Shown here piece by piece: positions 22,022 through 34,451 of a stretch of 64,000 nucleotides of DNA. Both the position numbers and the translations under genes were made by a program. How positions within the stretch are numbered: the first letter of the stretch is position 1; each line of letters begins with the position of its first letter. A model generated the notes under the pieces. It was not told the DNA's origin. It worked only from the letters and a program-made list of their open reading frames with translations, and made no database searches. Source of the DNA: Carallia brachiata (lineage: Eukaryota > Streptophyta > Magnoliopsida > Malpighiales > Rhizophoraceae); NCBI GenBank assembly GCA_021464245.1, contig JADCRB010000013.1, positions 7,551,445 through 7,615,444 on the forward strand. The letters run 5' to 3'.

Positions 22022-25000
22022 ATGGTCACTGAAGCTCCAGTTCAAAGAGCTGAAGTCCGCCGCACAGCAGAATTCCCTCCAGATATATGGGGTGATTTCT
22101 TCATCAAGCAAGTGCCCCATGATAACGATGAAGTAAATCATTTAGGATTTTCTTCTTCTTGTTTTTTTTTTTTTTTGGTGTTTTGTCTTTCCCCTCATTT
22201 TTCATAAATTTATTAAATGACATTAATCAAGTCCACCCAAACAATATTGCACTTTTGGCTGCATAATTTAATTTTGCATTGTGCAGGAAATTAAAGTACA
22301 AAATAAAGAAAACCTTAACGTTACTTGCTGAATAATTTTTTGAACAGGTCATTGGAGCTTGGAAAGAGGAAGCTGAATTCCTGAAAGAAGAGGTAAGGAA
22401 GATGCTTACGGCTGCAACAGATAAGCCTTCAGACAAGTTGAACATGATAGATGCTGTCCAAAGACTTGGCATTGCTTACCATTTCGAAAGAGAAATTGAA
22501 GATGCCTTGCAACAAAATTGCAGTAGTAAATTCGAAGATTTCTCCACCATTTCTCTTCAATTTCGACTGCTGAGGCAACGGGGCTATAAAGTTTCCAGTG
22601 GTGAGCTACACGTCATTTCTGTTAAGATTAATTCAAATTTGTTATAAATTAAAATTTAGTATTTTAATAAAATTAAAATTAATTTATCATATTTTTATTA
22701 TTATAATCGAAATAGAAATTATTAGTCTAATATATAAGAAATTGAGAGTCATAGATTATTGTGTAGCTAGTGAGTATATTAGTTGAAAGGTTATAATTAG
22801 TGTGTTGGTTTTTCATTATTATTTTATGATATTATTTAGTTAATAAATTAGTAGTATTAAGTCATTTAAATTTAACAGTGATATCAGAACTAGTCAATTA
22901 GAAAGCCACGGTTACTAAATTTTGAATTAGTTGATTGCGAATAAAATTTTATTGAATTAGTTCGTGTTCAAAATGAAATAAGTAGTATTGTCGTTGTGAG
23001 ATATTGAAGTAAATATCTGATCCGAAAGGGCAAAAAAGAAGCTGCCGGAGTGTCTCCGGAGTGTCGCCGGAAGGCCGCCGCCGACTTTCACGCGCCGCTA
23101 CACGCGCCGCCACCGGAAGCCGTTCGATCGCCGGACACCACCATCTGAAGCGCAGACCGCCGATCTTCCCAAATCCAGTGCCCACGCGCCGGAAATATAG
23201 CCGGAAACTCATAGATAGACAGAAGACCGAAAGAGTCCAACCGCTGATTTCACGCCGTTTCCGCCTCCTCCAGTCACTGCCGTGCAACGGAAGCCTCGGA
23301 TTCCGCTTCCCCATCCACCGACCGACGTTTCCCAGCCCAAAACGCCCTTAGTCGTCCCCGGGAAATCGCCGGAGAAGACAGCAGCCGTTTTCCGTTTTTT
23401 TTTTGTCACCGTTGTTCTTGTTTTTCGCCGCTGTTGGCCACCGTGCCACTCGCCGTCCGCTTGAGAAGTCGCCCCAGAGGTCACCACCAGCCAATCCGTT
23501 GCCGGCGCCGGCACCATACCAGCACCGGTGGGTGTTTGATTTTTCGAACTGAGAGGAGTTCATCGAAGGAGCAGGAAGAAAAATTAAAAAAAAAAAAACA
23601 ACAAGGAAATAGAGGCAGATCGGAAAAAAAAAAAAATAAAAGGTTAGAATGAAAATTTTAAAGGGGAATAACAAAGAATTATTGAAAAATTAAAAGATAA
23701 GTAAGAAAAAAAATTATTGATGAATTTAAGGATTTGACAGACGTAAAAAATATAAAAAATTAGAAGAAATTTGATAATTTAATAATTATGAGCATGAGAA
23801 GGAAGGAAAAAAAAAAAAAGGAAGAAGAAAAAAAGGAAAATGAGAAACAAGCGAAGAGTTTTAATTAAAATAATAAAAATACGTTGAAACAGTTATGGAG
23901 GTCGAGTTTTAGTTTAAAATGGATAATGATGAAGTAGTTAAAAAATGATAAAGCATCTAAAAGAATAAGGTAGAGTTGAGTTGAAGTCAAGGAAAAATTT
24001 GAATTTAAAGATGATTTCAGGAGTTGAATTGAGATTTGAAATTATCAGCAATCGACAGCTAGTGAATACTTAGATGAAAGTATTTGTTAGAGTTAATTAG
24101 AAAACTCGTGTGAAGACTTATGGAGTTAAAAAAGTTTGGAGTTAGGGACATGTTATGTTGAGGGTTAAGATACTCTGTTCAGTTGAAAGCTATTGATAAT
24201 TCATTTCAGTTTTTCTATGTATAATTGGAAAATAAAATAAGAAATAGAGTAAAAGTATTCTACAATCTCACAGCTGTGTGTTGTGAAGAAAGAAATTGCA
24301 GACCTTGTTGAAGGTCATTTGTCACAATTTCACAGTTGCGTGTCGTGGAGAATAAAGTTTCAGACCTTTTTAAAAGTCATTTATCGCAAGTTCCTTCAAT
24401 AATTGACAGGTTAAGTAAGAATTGGTGAAACAAAATTAAAGACCAAGTTGAAATTGATCAGAAGAATTTAGAAGGAAAATTGTCAAGAAGACTCATGATG
24501 ATCATGTTAGTAAAATTTTGAAAGTTTGTTTGCAAATTATGAATTAGTTTGAAGAAAAGTCAAGATTTCAGTTGAAATTATGAAATTGTTGATTTGATAC
24601 AGATTTCGATAATGAAATTGAAATTTGAAGGTTCTGTCAAGTTAAAACTAATGTTGTGAATAACTGTAAGACCTAATCAGAATTAAGGAGGATGTTGAGG
24701 TTAATTCAGATTCATTATAAATTAAATTTTAGTATTTTAGTAGAATTAAGATTAGTTTGTCATGTTTTCATTATTAGAGTTGACATATAAATTATTAATC
24801 TAGTATATAAGAAATTGGGAGCCACAGATTATTATGTGACTTGTGAGCATATTAGTTGAGAGGTTATAATTAGTGCGTGTATTTTTTATTATTATTGTAT
24901 GATATTATTTAGTCAATAAATTAATAATGTTAAGTCATTTAAATTTAACAATTTTCACAATTTATCTTAGTCTTACAAACATTGCATATTGTTTAGAAAT

Positions 25001-27823
25001 AAAGTAACTCAAGGCTGAAGTCAAGGCTCACTCGAAACAATTAAACAAAAAAAAAGGTGTCTTCAGTGCAGCGTAGGAAACTCTAAAGAGCGGTCATATA
25101 TATATGCGTTTTGCAAAGTTTTTGTTCAAAATATTATTTACAACAATAATAATGATAACAATAAAGGAAAAACTAGGAGGACATTATTTTTTTATATCAT
25201 GATTTAACATAATACTAAGTATATTTAAAATAACAATAACTTAATTTAGGGTTTAATTTCAAAAAATTGAATTTTTTTATTTTTTATAAGTTAAATTTAA
25301 TTTTATGATTATTTTATATCTATTTCCTATGTCCTTATAGTAGAGCTCTAACAATAATAAGAAAAGAAACATATATTTTACCAACGAAATCTCATTATCA
25401 TTAGTTCATGTGTTTATGGTTGCGACACAGATTCATTTAAAATATTCAAGGATGAGGATGGGAACTTCAGGAAAAACCTAATTGATGACATTCGTGGCTT
25501 GTTAAGTTTGTATGAGGCTTCATATTACAGCGTGCCTGGAGAAGATATCCTCGATGAGGCTCTTGAATTCAGCAAAACACACTTGACGTTGGCCATGACG
25601 GAAAAACTGAATTCCCCTCTTGGAGAACAGGTTGCTCATGCCTTGAGGTGGCCTATACTTAAGGGCGTACCAAGAAAACAGACATGGCATTATATTTCCT
25701 TCTACCAACAAGAAGAGGCACATAATGATACTCTGCTAAAGCTGGCCAAGCTGGATTTCAATATTCTGCAAAAGTCACACCAGCAAGAGCTCAAATCTAT
25801 CACAGAGTATGCTGTTTTTAAGTGAAAATTTGTTATGCTTGGGCAAATCTTAATATAACTGAAAAATTGATCTGATCTAATAGTCACGGGTTCGAATATT
25901 AAATATAAGTTATTTGTTAAATTAAAAGGAAAATGGATATACCTTTCTCAGGATCCCACAATGTGGGAGGCTTGTGAATTTAAACGCCCTTTAATTCAAC
26001 AATTTGACTTTAATTTATGTGACGTGTAAATGCAATTGAAGCAGCCAATATATCTAAGAATTTCATGTGCCGTACCTTTCACCATTTATTTCAGGTGGTG
26101 GATAGCTTTGAACGTCAGGGCAAAGCTACCTTTTGCTCGAGACAGGGTGGCTGAGCTCTTCCTTTGGACCCTAGGAGTATTCCATGAGCCTAAATACACC
26201 CTTTCAAGGAGGTTGTTATCCAAGATGTTCTGTATTATTTCTGTCTTTGACGACATATATGACGTCCATGGCACCATTGACGAACTCGAACTCCTTACCA
26301 ATGCAATTGAAAGGTCAGTCTCCCTTTCACGGGAGACAATAAATGGTGATTCTTGATCTAAGTTATTTCATAATAACTAGGTCAAATTTTATAAAATAGG
26401 GCTCAGGTACGTATCCCCAGCTTTATAATTGAAGGATGATATTAAATTTTATAATAATAATTTTTTTTTTTCAAAAATAAAATTTTAAATTTTATATCCT
26501 AAAATCTAATTTTTCAAAAAATTTATCTAAAAAATTAAAAAAAAAATATTATAATCATCGATATACGGATATAGAGACTGTTTTGGTACCCTACCTTTTT
26601 TCATAGAAATGCGCATGAATAAAACTGCCGAAATCCGAAACCTTTCTTTAAAGGTCACAAAGTGGGAGCCTAGTGTACAATGTCCTTTTTTTCACGGGCA
26701 CAACTTATGAAGGGGGAAAATTACTAATAACATCATAATGCAAGCTTTTAAAGTTGCAAATTCCAGGCATATTGTTGTTGCAACAAATAATTTTAGCTGG
26801 AGTTAGCTTTAGCCGCAATGACTGCGGACTGCGGTCCTGGCTGAATTTTAAGACCATGCTAGGAAAAATGAAACCTGGGAAAATGACTAATTGCCTGTTG
26901 AGTGTAAAATTCTTGACTTTCAGGTGGGATGTCCATTTGAAAGATGAACTTCCCGATTACATGAAGTTAGCTTTTCAAATAATATTAGACTTATACGCTG
27001 AAATTGAAGAGGAAGTAACCAAGCAACGGAGGTCATTCTGTGCTCACTATGCGAAGGAAGCGGTAAATAAATATCCCTTTTCCTTTCAATTTACTCTTGT
27101 TTGCTCACGTTGGATTCCATCCAAGCTGTTATCGAATTTCTTCTAGCTATTATTCTTGCTGTGTTTTAATGGATTATTGAGATCATAGATAAAGGTACAA
27201 GTGAGAGCATATATGGCCGAAGCAAGATGGTTTAACAAAGGTCATGTGCCAACACTTGAAGAATACTTGTTCTACGGACAGCTCTGTTAACCCCCTGGGC
27301 TATGTCATATTTTACTGCGGGATGGATGAAATTTCAACCAAGGAGGTTTTTGATTGGCTGCTCACTAAACCTAAAATTTGGCATGCTGCTACTGTTATTG
27401 GTAGGCTGGAAGATGATATCGTGTCCCATGAGGTACCAATGAATTTTAAAATCATTGTGCAATGAAAAATTAATTAATGCGATATTTGTTCCAATCATTT
27501 TCTCTAGTGATCTCATTCATCATTATTTGTAGTTTGAGCAATCAAGGGGACATGTTGCTTCTGCTGTGGAATGCTACATGAAGCAACATGGTGTCTCAAT
27601 GGAGCAAGCAAAGATTGAGTTAAGGAAACTGTGTAAGGATTTATGGAAAGAGCTAAACGAGGAGCTTCTCAAACCGACCAGCATCCCAAGGGTTTTTCTC
27701 ACTGTTCTTCTCAATTGTGTACGTGTCTGCGAGCTCGTGTACGAGTACGGAGATGGTTATACGCATTCTGAGATTCTGAAAGATGTCATCAAGTCCACGC
27801 TCGTCGACCCTATTGCTATCTAA
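22022..27823 (+). CDS. Sesquiterpene synthase-like (TPS-a), seven exons, one-base frameshift in exon 6
   Basis: Exons by splice sites and homology are 22022-22132, 22348-22600, 25431-25806, 26095-26313, 26924-27062, 27195-27432 and 27533-27823. All introns are GT-AG with consistent phases. The product, about 541 residues, converts a prenyl diphosphate (farnesyl diphosphate is most likely) into a terpene in the cytosol. There is no transit peptide. Motifs: RR-x8-W at residues 13-23, ARDR near 261-264, the Mg-binding DDIYD near 299-303, and the second metal site LEDDIVSHEFE in exons 6-7. The C-terminus DPIAI fits the family. Exon 6 is 238 bases, one more than a clean frame allows. After LEEYL near 27262-27272 an extra T appears, so the literal reading stops at TAA 27289-27291. 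Six other exons are clean, so this is either a fresh null allele or a sequence error. The product cannot be predicted from sequence. Confidence 0.9.
22620..22877 (+). repeat. 5' LTR of the intronic element
   Basis: It pairs with 24693-24950. Shared words include ATAAATTAAA, TATAAGAAATTG, GAGGTTATAATTAGTG (left copy AAGG) and TTAAGTCATTTAAATTTAACA. The left copy has a slightly different pattern of substitutions, so the insertion is not very recent. Confidence 0.85.
22879..22890 (+). other. Primer-binding site of the intronic element
   Basis: TGATATCAGAAC differs at two positions from the canonical plant initiator tRNA-Met complement TGGTATCAGAGC. It lies one base inside the LTR. Confidence 0.75.
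23035..23540. other. GC-rich core of the intronic element
   Basis: About 500 bases rich in CCGG, GCCGCC and CGCCGG stand out sharply from the AT-rich surroundings. They are open for about 96 codons on the plus strand (Arg/Pro-rich) and 102 codons on the minus strand. I recognise no protein in either, and openness is favoured by the base composition. It occupies the place of an element leader between primer site and missing gag. Confidence 0.6.
24693..24950 (+). repeat. 3' LTR of the intronic element
   Basis: This is the partner of 22620-22877, preceded by the purine tract at about 24681-24692. Confidence 0.85.
25855..25985 (+). mobile_element. Probable tRNA-derived SINE fragment in intron 3 of the terpene synthase
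   Basis: A box B-like CACGGGTTCGAATATT is followed by GGATCCCACAATGTGGGAGG and CTTGTG, the pattern typical of the 3' part of plant SINEs. The 5' part with box A is unclear and no poly(A) or target duplication was delimited. Confidence 0.45.
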
Positions 27824-27925
27824 TAAGCATATGAAAATTAGTCCCTGTTTGTTCATGTTGCCAGCAGTATCTGTCCAAGTGAATAATTTCCTAGAACGGG
27901 TTGTGTTGAAAATTGTGTTGTAATC

Positions 27926-27931
27926 AATAAA
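27926..27931 (+). terminator. Putative poly(A) signal of the terpene synthase
   Basis: AATAAA lies about 100 bases after the stop codon, in a T/G-rich 3' flank. Confidence 0.5.
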
Positions 27932-27949
27932 GTCCAAGTTGCCCTAGAA

Positions 27950-30870
27950 AATAAGTGGCTTTACTGCTTTGTGTAATATTCATGTGATATTATATAGGAC
28001 AACTTGGGATGGTTGTTTGTGTTTGTTTTGTACTGAAAGAATATTGTTTAAATTATCTCGTCAAAAATAAATAATTTACATTAAAATGTAAGAATAAGAC
28101 AAAAACAATCAAACTTTAATTCTAAATTTAATTAGAATTAATTTTCATAAATTATAACGACTAGTAACAACTAATTACATAAAAGTGTATAACAGTTTGT
28201 TAACGATCAAGTAATGACTAATCTAACAAACACAAAACAACTCTAAAAATAATTGGTGGCGTCTCCAAAAATTCCAAAATGACCAGAGTCAGTGTACAAA
28301 TATGCGAGGGCCAAGATAAGAAACCCAATGAAGGTGCACGTCCGTTTTTAAGTCCGTCATATCCTCGTCTCAGGGCACATCGTGACAGATATATTTCAGG
28401 TCTTCAATTTACTCAATTCATTTATAAGGGCGCACTTATAAGGGCAATTACGCGTACTTATAAAATCCAAGAAATATTGAATTGAGCCTAGTTAGGCTCA
28501 GCTTCTTGATAATAATGCTTAATTACAATTGTAATTAGAGAAGAGAGGAATGGAAAGTGTGATAATAAGCCGAATTTAAACCCCATGGCTACTTGCAACT
28601 TTTGTTTGGAGCTCCCGTTCTTTCTTTATTTGAATTACTTATACTACCGGAGTTTGCGAACGTGGTGTTTCCGTTCTTCCAATGATGGACGCATTTTGCG
28701 GGATATACAAACTTTTGCGTGCATTATTTAGTAGAGGAAGAGACTATATAAAAATAAGTTCAATAATTTTGCATTTCTTTCATTTCCTCTCTATTTTTTT
28801 TAACAAAATTTGTGTAAGTCCGCATGTAACGCAGGTAAAATGATTAGGTTTGAATCTATATAAAGATATATTAGGTCAATAGGTAAAGATAGATTTAATA
28901 TAACTCGAAAGGAAATATTTAATAATGTAAGAAATTCTACTGTCTCATGAATATATCATCTTTTTTATGGCATAGTAGTTGAGAATTCTATGTAGCTTTA
29001 GTGTGGTCTACTAAAATCCCAAGCATATTCTTTCCTAGTTATATCTCGTTATGTTTAGTACTCAATTCTTCGATTTAAGATTTATTTGTTTATTTTATTT
29101 AATTTTATAATATTAAAATCGGTCTTCTAAATAAAGTTGGGATTAATATATGTTTCAATGTTTGTGTGTTTTCAATTCTCGCGGAACCAAACTCTATTCA
29201 CTATTTATATTATCTATATTACTTGAGCGACTAGTGCACTTGTTAGTGGATATTTGCACGCGTTAGATAATGAAAGCGTCAAAATTTTATATGAAAAAAT
29301 ATATAAATTTACATGTTAGTTTCTCAAATATGAAGAGATTTGCTCCTTATTTATTCTTTGAACTCAGCTTGTGGTTTAGGGCTTGCAAGGTTGATTGCTT
29401 TACTAGAATCCTTTAAATTCGGCACAGATAATTTCTTTTTGATATGGTCGGAGATATGAATCGATTGAAATGTTCGTGAGTTAATTCGAACATTAGCGTG
29501 CTCTAATTTTTTAAAAAAAATTAATCCAAGACATTATATTTATTTTGTTTGTTATTATCAGTGTTTGAATTGATCAAGTTTTCCTACGTGAACCTGCACA
29601 TTGTAGCTTTCACCCTCCTGAGTCAGTAAGTTACAATATTTGCATTGATAACACATGTCTTGTGATATACTTAACGTAAATAATAAAACTAGTCAATAAA
29701 GTTTAAAACTCTATAATTTGCGATTTTACTGAATTTTAGTATTTTTCTATTAGAATTACAAAGGTTTGTTGCCCACCTATTTTTTTTTAATTAAAATTTT
29801 TATCTTCGTACTAAAGTTTTTATATTATAACTCAAATTAAAAAAGAAAAAACCCTACATATCGTGCGAGCTATATATATTATGATATCAACATTATATTT
29901 AAGAAGTTGAGAGAAAATTTTCTTTAAACTTCTTATTATTTGTAACTAATTAATTCAATATACTAGACTTATATCCGCACATTTTTATATATGAATATTG
30001 TTTTGAAATAATATTTGTAAATTAGTTGTTTATGGTGTCTTTAGATAAGAATGATTAGATATATTCATAAAATATATACATTCATGCATATAAAAAATTG
30101 TACACTTCAATCTTGTTAGATTCTTGTACAACTTAAACAGAGTTCTGGCCATTCATGATGAGCTCTTATTACTGCATTCAATTCTTCAATATAACTATTA
30201 TTGGGTAAGCCTTTGAAGGGTTGGCTTTTGTAGCTCTGCTAGTGGCAAACCAAAAATATTTTCTTGCCCAATGTATACACGTGAAGACAAAATAATCGCG
30301 TTAAACAATCTCAAGAAAAATCTCCAATATTGAGGGGTTAGAAATCTGTCAGCGTTTGTAAGAAGATGAATCCTTTTTCATTTCATGAGCTAAAGTATTC
30401 CTCCACTTCTCTCTCAAAACAAATTCCTTAAAATATAAATCAGCTTTAAAAAACTACAAAGGGGGTGACAATATTTGCCACAAAATCAAAGTCCAAAATT
30501 TTTGGTAAGCTAATATGAAAAATTCTTCTCAAAACATGTAACTTAATTAGACAATAAAACTCTATGCACTTACATTTATAGTAAAACACATTGCAAGTTG
30601 TCCAATTATGATACCATCCATGTTACAATGGATTTTCTTTCAAATAACATGCGATTAAATTTGGTCATGAAACAATTGAACCATCTCATTGTGTAGATGT
30701 TCATTGAAACTGATGGAATCAAGGCCTAATCCATAAAAACAGAAAAAAAAATAAAAAATTGCGTCAAAAACACAACTTAGATTCTTAACTCACGGAATTA
30801 GCGCTTTTGCAGCTGAAATTAACCTTCACTAATCCCACAAAACATAATGGACACAGCTCAATAGTTGATT
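27950..30870. other. AT-rich spacer with one dispersed repeat
   Basis: No gene is supported. The block at 28332-28405 repeats 7953-8035. Otherwise there are only short AT-rich frames. Confidence 0.5.
28332..28405. repeat. Dispersed repeat, copy 2 (see 7953)
   Basis: It matches 7953-8035 with scattered substitutions, same orientation, and is followed by the related words TTATAAGGGC. Confidence 0.6.
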
Positions 30871-31132
30871 CTATCGAAAGAGAACAAAACCAAAACATTC
30901 AAGCTGTAGTGCCATCATATCACCGAAAATAATCAACGCTATGCTTGTGTCAAATTTTAATGCAAAAAGAACAAAACCTGCTCCACAGAGCATGGCTCCA
31001 TAAAATTTAGCACGATCATTTTTTTGGCATATATTTGAAAGTCTTATGAAGTCCCTCTGCTAATTCTTGTTGTGCTTTGTCCTCAATTTGAATGGGTTTC
31101 ATCTCTGTTACTTCTTGTCCAATCAATCTGCC
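30871..31132 (-). pseudogene. Exon-like remnant of an unidentified membrane protein
   Basis: On the minus strand, after a good acceptor (TTTTAATTGTTGGCAG at about 31147-31132), a readable segment begins LIGQEVTEMKPIQIEDKAQQ and continues to KYMP. A run of seven A then breaks the frame. In the next frame it continues NDRAKFYGAMLCGAGFVLFALKF, a hydrophobic helix-like stretch, then to a TAG at 30871-30873. The composition is clearly protein-like across the break. I cannot name the family, and no neighbouring exons were found. Confidence 0.4.
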
Positions 31133-31330
31133 AACAATTAAAACACCACTTAAGAGACTTTTAAATAGAACAGCTTGCCAAACAAGGAAATCATAAAACC
31201 AAGTCAATAATAATTATAGCTGTTGGATATTATTGTGCATAGAAACCATAAGAGTAAGAATCAAAGAGAAAGAAGGTAATACCCATACAATTATGATCCA
31301 TTTTTCTTGAACTGAATTTGGCCACTAAAT

Positions 31331-31799
31331 ATTGTAATCAAATTATGTTGTAAGTTACAAAATCTTTTATAGTAATAATTTTTTATTGAATAAGTTATGT
31401 CATTAATTGTTAGAAAGTTTACAAAATCATAATTAGTCATAATTTAGAATTTTATTATTAATCATATTTTTTTATCTCATTTCAAGATTATTTTCTTAAG
31501 TAAACTGCAATTAACATTTGGAGTGAAATACGGAGGATCGTTCTTTAAACTTCCCCCTCATACTATTGTAATCAAATTATGTTGCAAGTTACAAAACCTT
31601 TTATAGAAATAATTTTTTATTTAACAAGTTATTTCACTAATTGTTAGAAATGTTACAAAATCATAGTTAGTCATAATTTATAATTTTATTATTAATCATA
31701 TTTTTTTAATCTCATTTCAAGATTATTTTCTTAAGTAAACTACAATTAATTTTTGAAGTTAAATAAGGAGAAACTTATTCTAAGCTTCTCCCTTACACT
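31331..31799. repeat. Tandem duplication of a ~235-bp unit
   Basis: Two adjacent copies, 31331-31564 and 31565-31799, both start ATTGTAATCAAATTATG and share words throughout, for example TTTTATAG and CATTTCAAGATTATTTTCTT. The start of a third copy is seen at 31800. AT-rich, non-coding. Confidence 0.85.
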
Positions 31800-32741
31800 A
31801 TTGTAACTAGGGATACGCACGCCTATTGTGCGGGCTGTAATATTTTTGTATTCAAAATTTTTGGATTACTTTGTTTTTTAGATTTTTTTTATTTGTATTT
31901 TAAAGTAAACTTTTGTACTAAATAATTTGACATTAATTTAAATTTGGATGTCCCAATCATGACCGAATATTTATATAGTTGTGTGTCCTGTCCATATGAT
32001 TTTCAAATGAACTTTTTCACAATTTCTCTGAGTTTTGTTTGGTTTTGCCTTTTTTTTTTTTTTTATTTGCTTCTCAAATTATGAGTTGGTCAACAAACCA
32101 TCCAAGCAATAATTTAAACCAACTTACTAAATAATTCTATTAGTAGATCATTTAAACTGACCTAAAAGGGATGCATCATAGATATCATAACAATATACAA
32201 TTGCTCGTTCCCAAAAAAAAAAAAAAACAATATACAATTGCTCATCAAAGGCAAATTATCAGAAGGCTATTCAAATCGACCTGATCATGTCAAAAGGCAA
32301 ACTATTAAGATGGGGTAAAAGACCATAATTAACTAATTGATCAGATGAGACTTGCGTAGAATAAAGAAAAGACAGAATCAAATAGAGTTGGTATGTGAGT
32401 TGGGGGTGAGGAGCAAAATTTGACTTAGAGATGGAAATAGTAAAGGCAAATTTCACTTGAACTTTAGATGGGTTTGTTTAATTTGGGTTTAAGTAATTTA
32501 TATTTTAATTCAATTGGTTCGTTGTAAATTAGCTTGCTAATAATAAAGGCCATTAATTTTTTATTGGTCCACGAGTGTAAAGGCAAAAATAATTATTCTA
32601 TGAGAAAAAATTAAGAGAGAATTAAATATAAATTTTAAGAGGACAATAACAAATAAATTACTTATAACTATATATATGTTTCTTTTAGTAGCGGAAGCAA
32701 TTGCACACAATTCTTTTGTTACACCCGCACATGACTATAAG

Positions 32742-33777
32742 AGGGGTTTGGTTTTATTGATGGAGACTGCTGTTTGTTATTGGAGATTATAAAGCAAGAT
32801 AAATAGTGTTTGGTTAATTTTTTTTTAAGATTTGTTGTTAATACTCTCTCCAAAATGCTGTTAATTGAAAAAACAAATTGAGATTACTTTTTTTTTTTTA
32901 TCAATTGATAATAATATGCGTGCAATAGTACCCTCACAAATCAGAAATAGAAAAGGGACAAGGTGGGAAGAGTGATCCGATTGCATTGGCATTGTTTTGT
33001 TTTCTTTTTTTCCTTTGGAGTTGTTAAAGGAATGATAAAAAAAAAAATTATGTAAATAAAATCTGAAATTCAAATTTTAAATTTTATAATTAATAATTAT
33101 TACTTTAAGCACTTATATTATGCCTAACCCACAGTCCCATGACATTGTATAATTGTACAAACTGATTTGCTTTTCGTTTTTAATGTATATGAACAGTATA
33201 AGCACTGTAAGTCATGGTTCTAGTTTTGAAAAATGAAACAAATGGGACGAGTTTTTTTTCTTTTCTTTTTTTTTTTCTATTTCTTCTATTTTTAATTTTT
33301 TTACTTGTTACATTTCTTCTATTTTTATTTCTAATGCCACTATTTATTGACTTTGTTTTTGTAAGATAGAAAAAAAATTAAAAATAATTGAATAATTTAA
33401 ATTTTTAAATTTAAGGTAATTTTGTGAGAAAAATAAATTTTAAATAATAACAATCTTGATTTCAATTAGTTTTTAATTTATTAAATTCAACTACACTTCA
33501 AAGTCATTTTTTTATTATAATCATATTTCCTTCCATTTTTTATGTATTTATTATAAATTTTAATTAATTTTAAACCACGCATTTAATGAATTTTTTAATA
33601 AAGAAACATAATATTTAAAATAATCATTTTGTTACTTAATCAGCAACAGTTGATACTAATGTAACTAAATACTATAACTTTATTTTATTTATCAACAACA
33701 ACAACTAACAATAATAATCAGCAATAATAATAACAATCAACAAAAATAATTATTAATAGTAAAATCAAACATCCCCT
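32742..33777. mobile_element. Candidate ~1-kb TIR element (hAT-like ends)
   Basis: The left end reads AGGGGTTTGGTTTTATTGATGG. The right end, read from the other strand, is AGGGGATGTTTGATTTTAC. The inner right part (about 33645-33740, with ACTAAATACTATAACTTTATTT) recurs at about 42990-43100 next to a similar AACAATAATCAGCAAT-type tail, so the sequence is repetitive. There is no transposase and no clean target duplication. Confidence 0.4.
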
Positions 33778-33839
33778 TGATTCTTTGTATAATAATTGCC
33801 TACTGCTCGCCAAATGGTAGGGGCCTATGTATCTCTGTT

Positions 33840-34375
33840 AATGAGTTAAGTCGAGTCGAGTTTTGACATATTTCAGTTCAATTCGTGAACATATACCTTG
33901 AGTTCAAGTTTGACTCAAGCTCTATTTGAGTTTTAATATTGGAGTTCGAGTTTAATTTGATAATAAATTGTAGAGTTTGAGCTCATTTTGAACTCTACTA
34001 GTTTTGATTTTTTTTATCCAAAATTTCGTCAATCAAAGTTTAATATAAGTTCAGCTCGACATAAACTCAACTCGTTTGAGTTGAAATTTTTTAAAAATTT
34101 TAAAAATAATATTCAATATAAGGATAATTAATAAACGAACATTTTATTGAGCATATCAATAAGTATATTATCAAACATCTTATCGAGCAATTTATCAAAC
34201 TTCTATCGAATTTTTAACGATTTGTTCATAAATATAAACGAAACGAACGACCTCTTATTCAAGTTCGACTCCTTTAGTAAACGAGTCTTAAAATTAAATT
34301 CAAATATCATTCATTTACGTCACCAAATAAACTTAAACTAACTTTTATTCAGTCAAATAATCGAGCTTTTATTGG
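33840..34375. other. AT-rich repeat-like sequence with GAGTTCGAGTTT words
   Basis: Words such as TCGAGTCGAG, GAGTTCGAG and CTCGTTTGAGTTG recur in both orientations. This style is common in degraded plant DNA transposons. No gene. Confidence 0.35.
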
Positions 34376-34451
34376 GACTATTGATTCATTAATAGTCCTG
34401 ACTTGCGGCATTCTGCTCTCCGAAAGGCGCGCTGTTTGAGACTATACTAAT

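Larger units (their letters stand above)
22620..24950 (+). mobile_element. Small non-autonomous LTR retrotransposon in intron 2 of the terpene synthase
   Basis: Two LTRs of equal length (22620-22877 and 24693-24950, 258 bp) start TGTT and end AACA. They flank an internal region of about 1.8 kb. Right after the left LTR stands TGATATCAGAAC, a worn form of the initiator-Met primer site TGGTATCAGAGC. Just before the right LTR is the purine tract AATTAAGGAGGA. Flanks are ATTTC and ATTTT, a 5-bp target duplication with one mismatch. No gag or pol is encoded. The inside begins with a GC-rich stretch (about 23035-23540) and continues AT-rich. It lies in sense with the host gene and accounts for most of the 2.8-kb intron. 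Confidence 0.85.

Noticed and set aside
23061..23351. Arg/Pro-rich plus-strand frame as a possible gag
   Set aside because: No gag core or zinc knuckle; composition-driven.
23209..23517. 102-codon minus-strand frame in the GC-rich core of the intronic element
   Set aside because: GC-rich DNA keeps several frames open; no domain in any of them.
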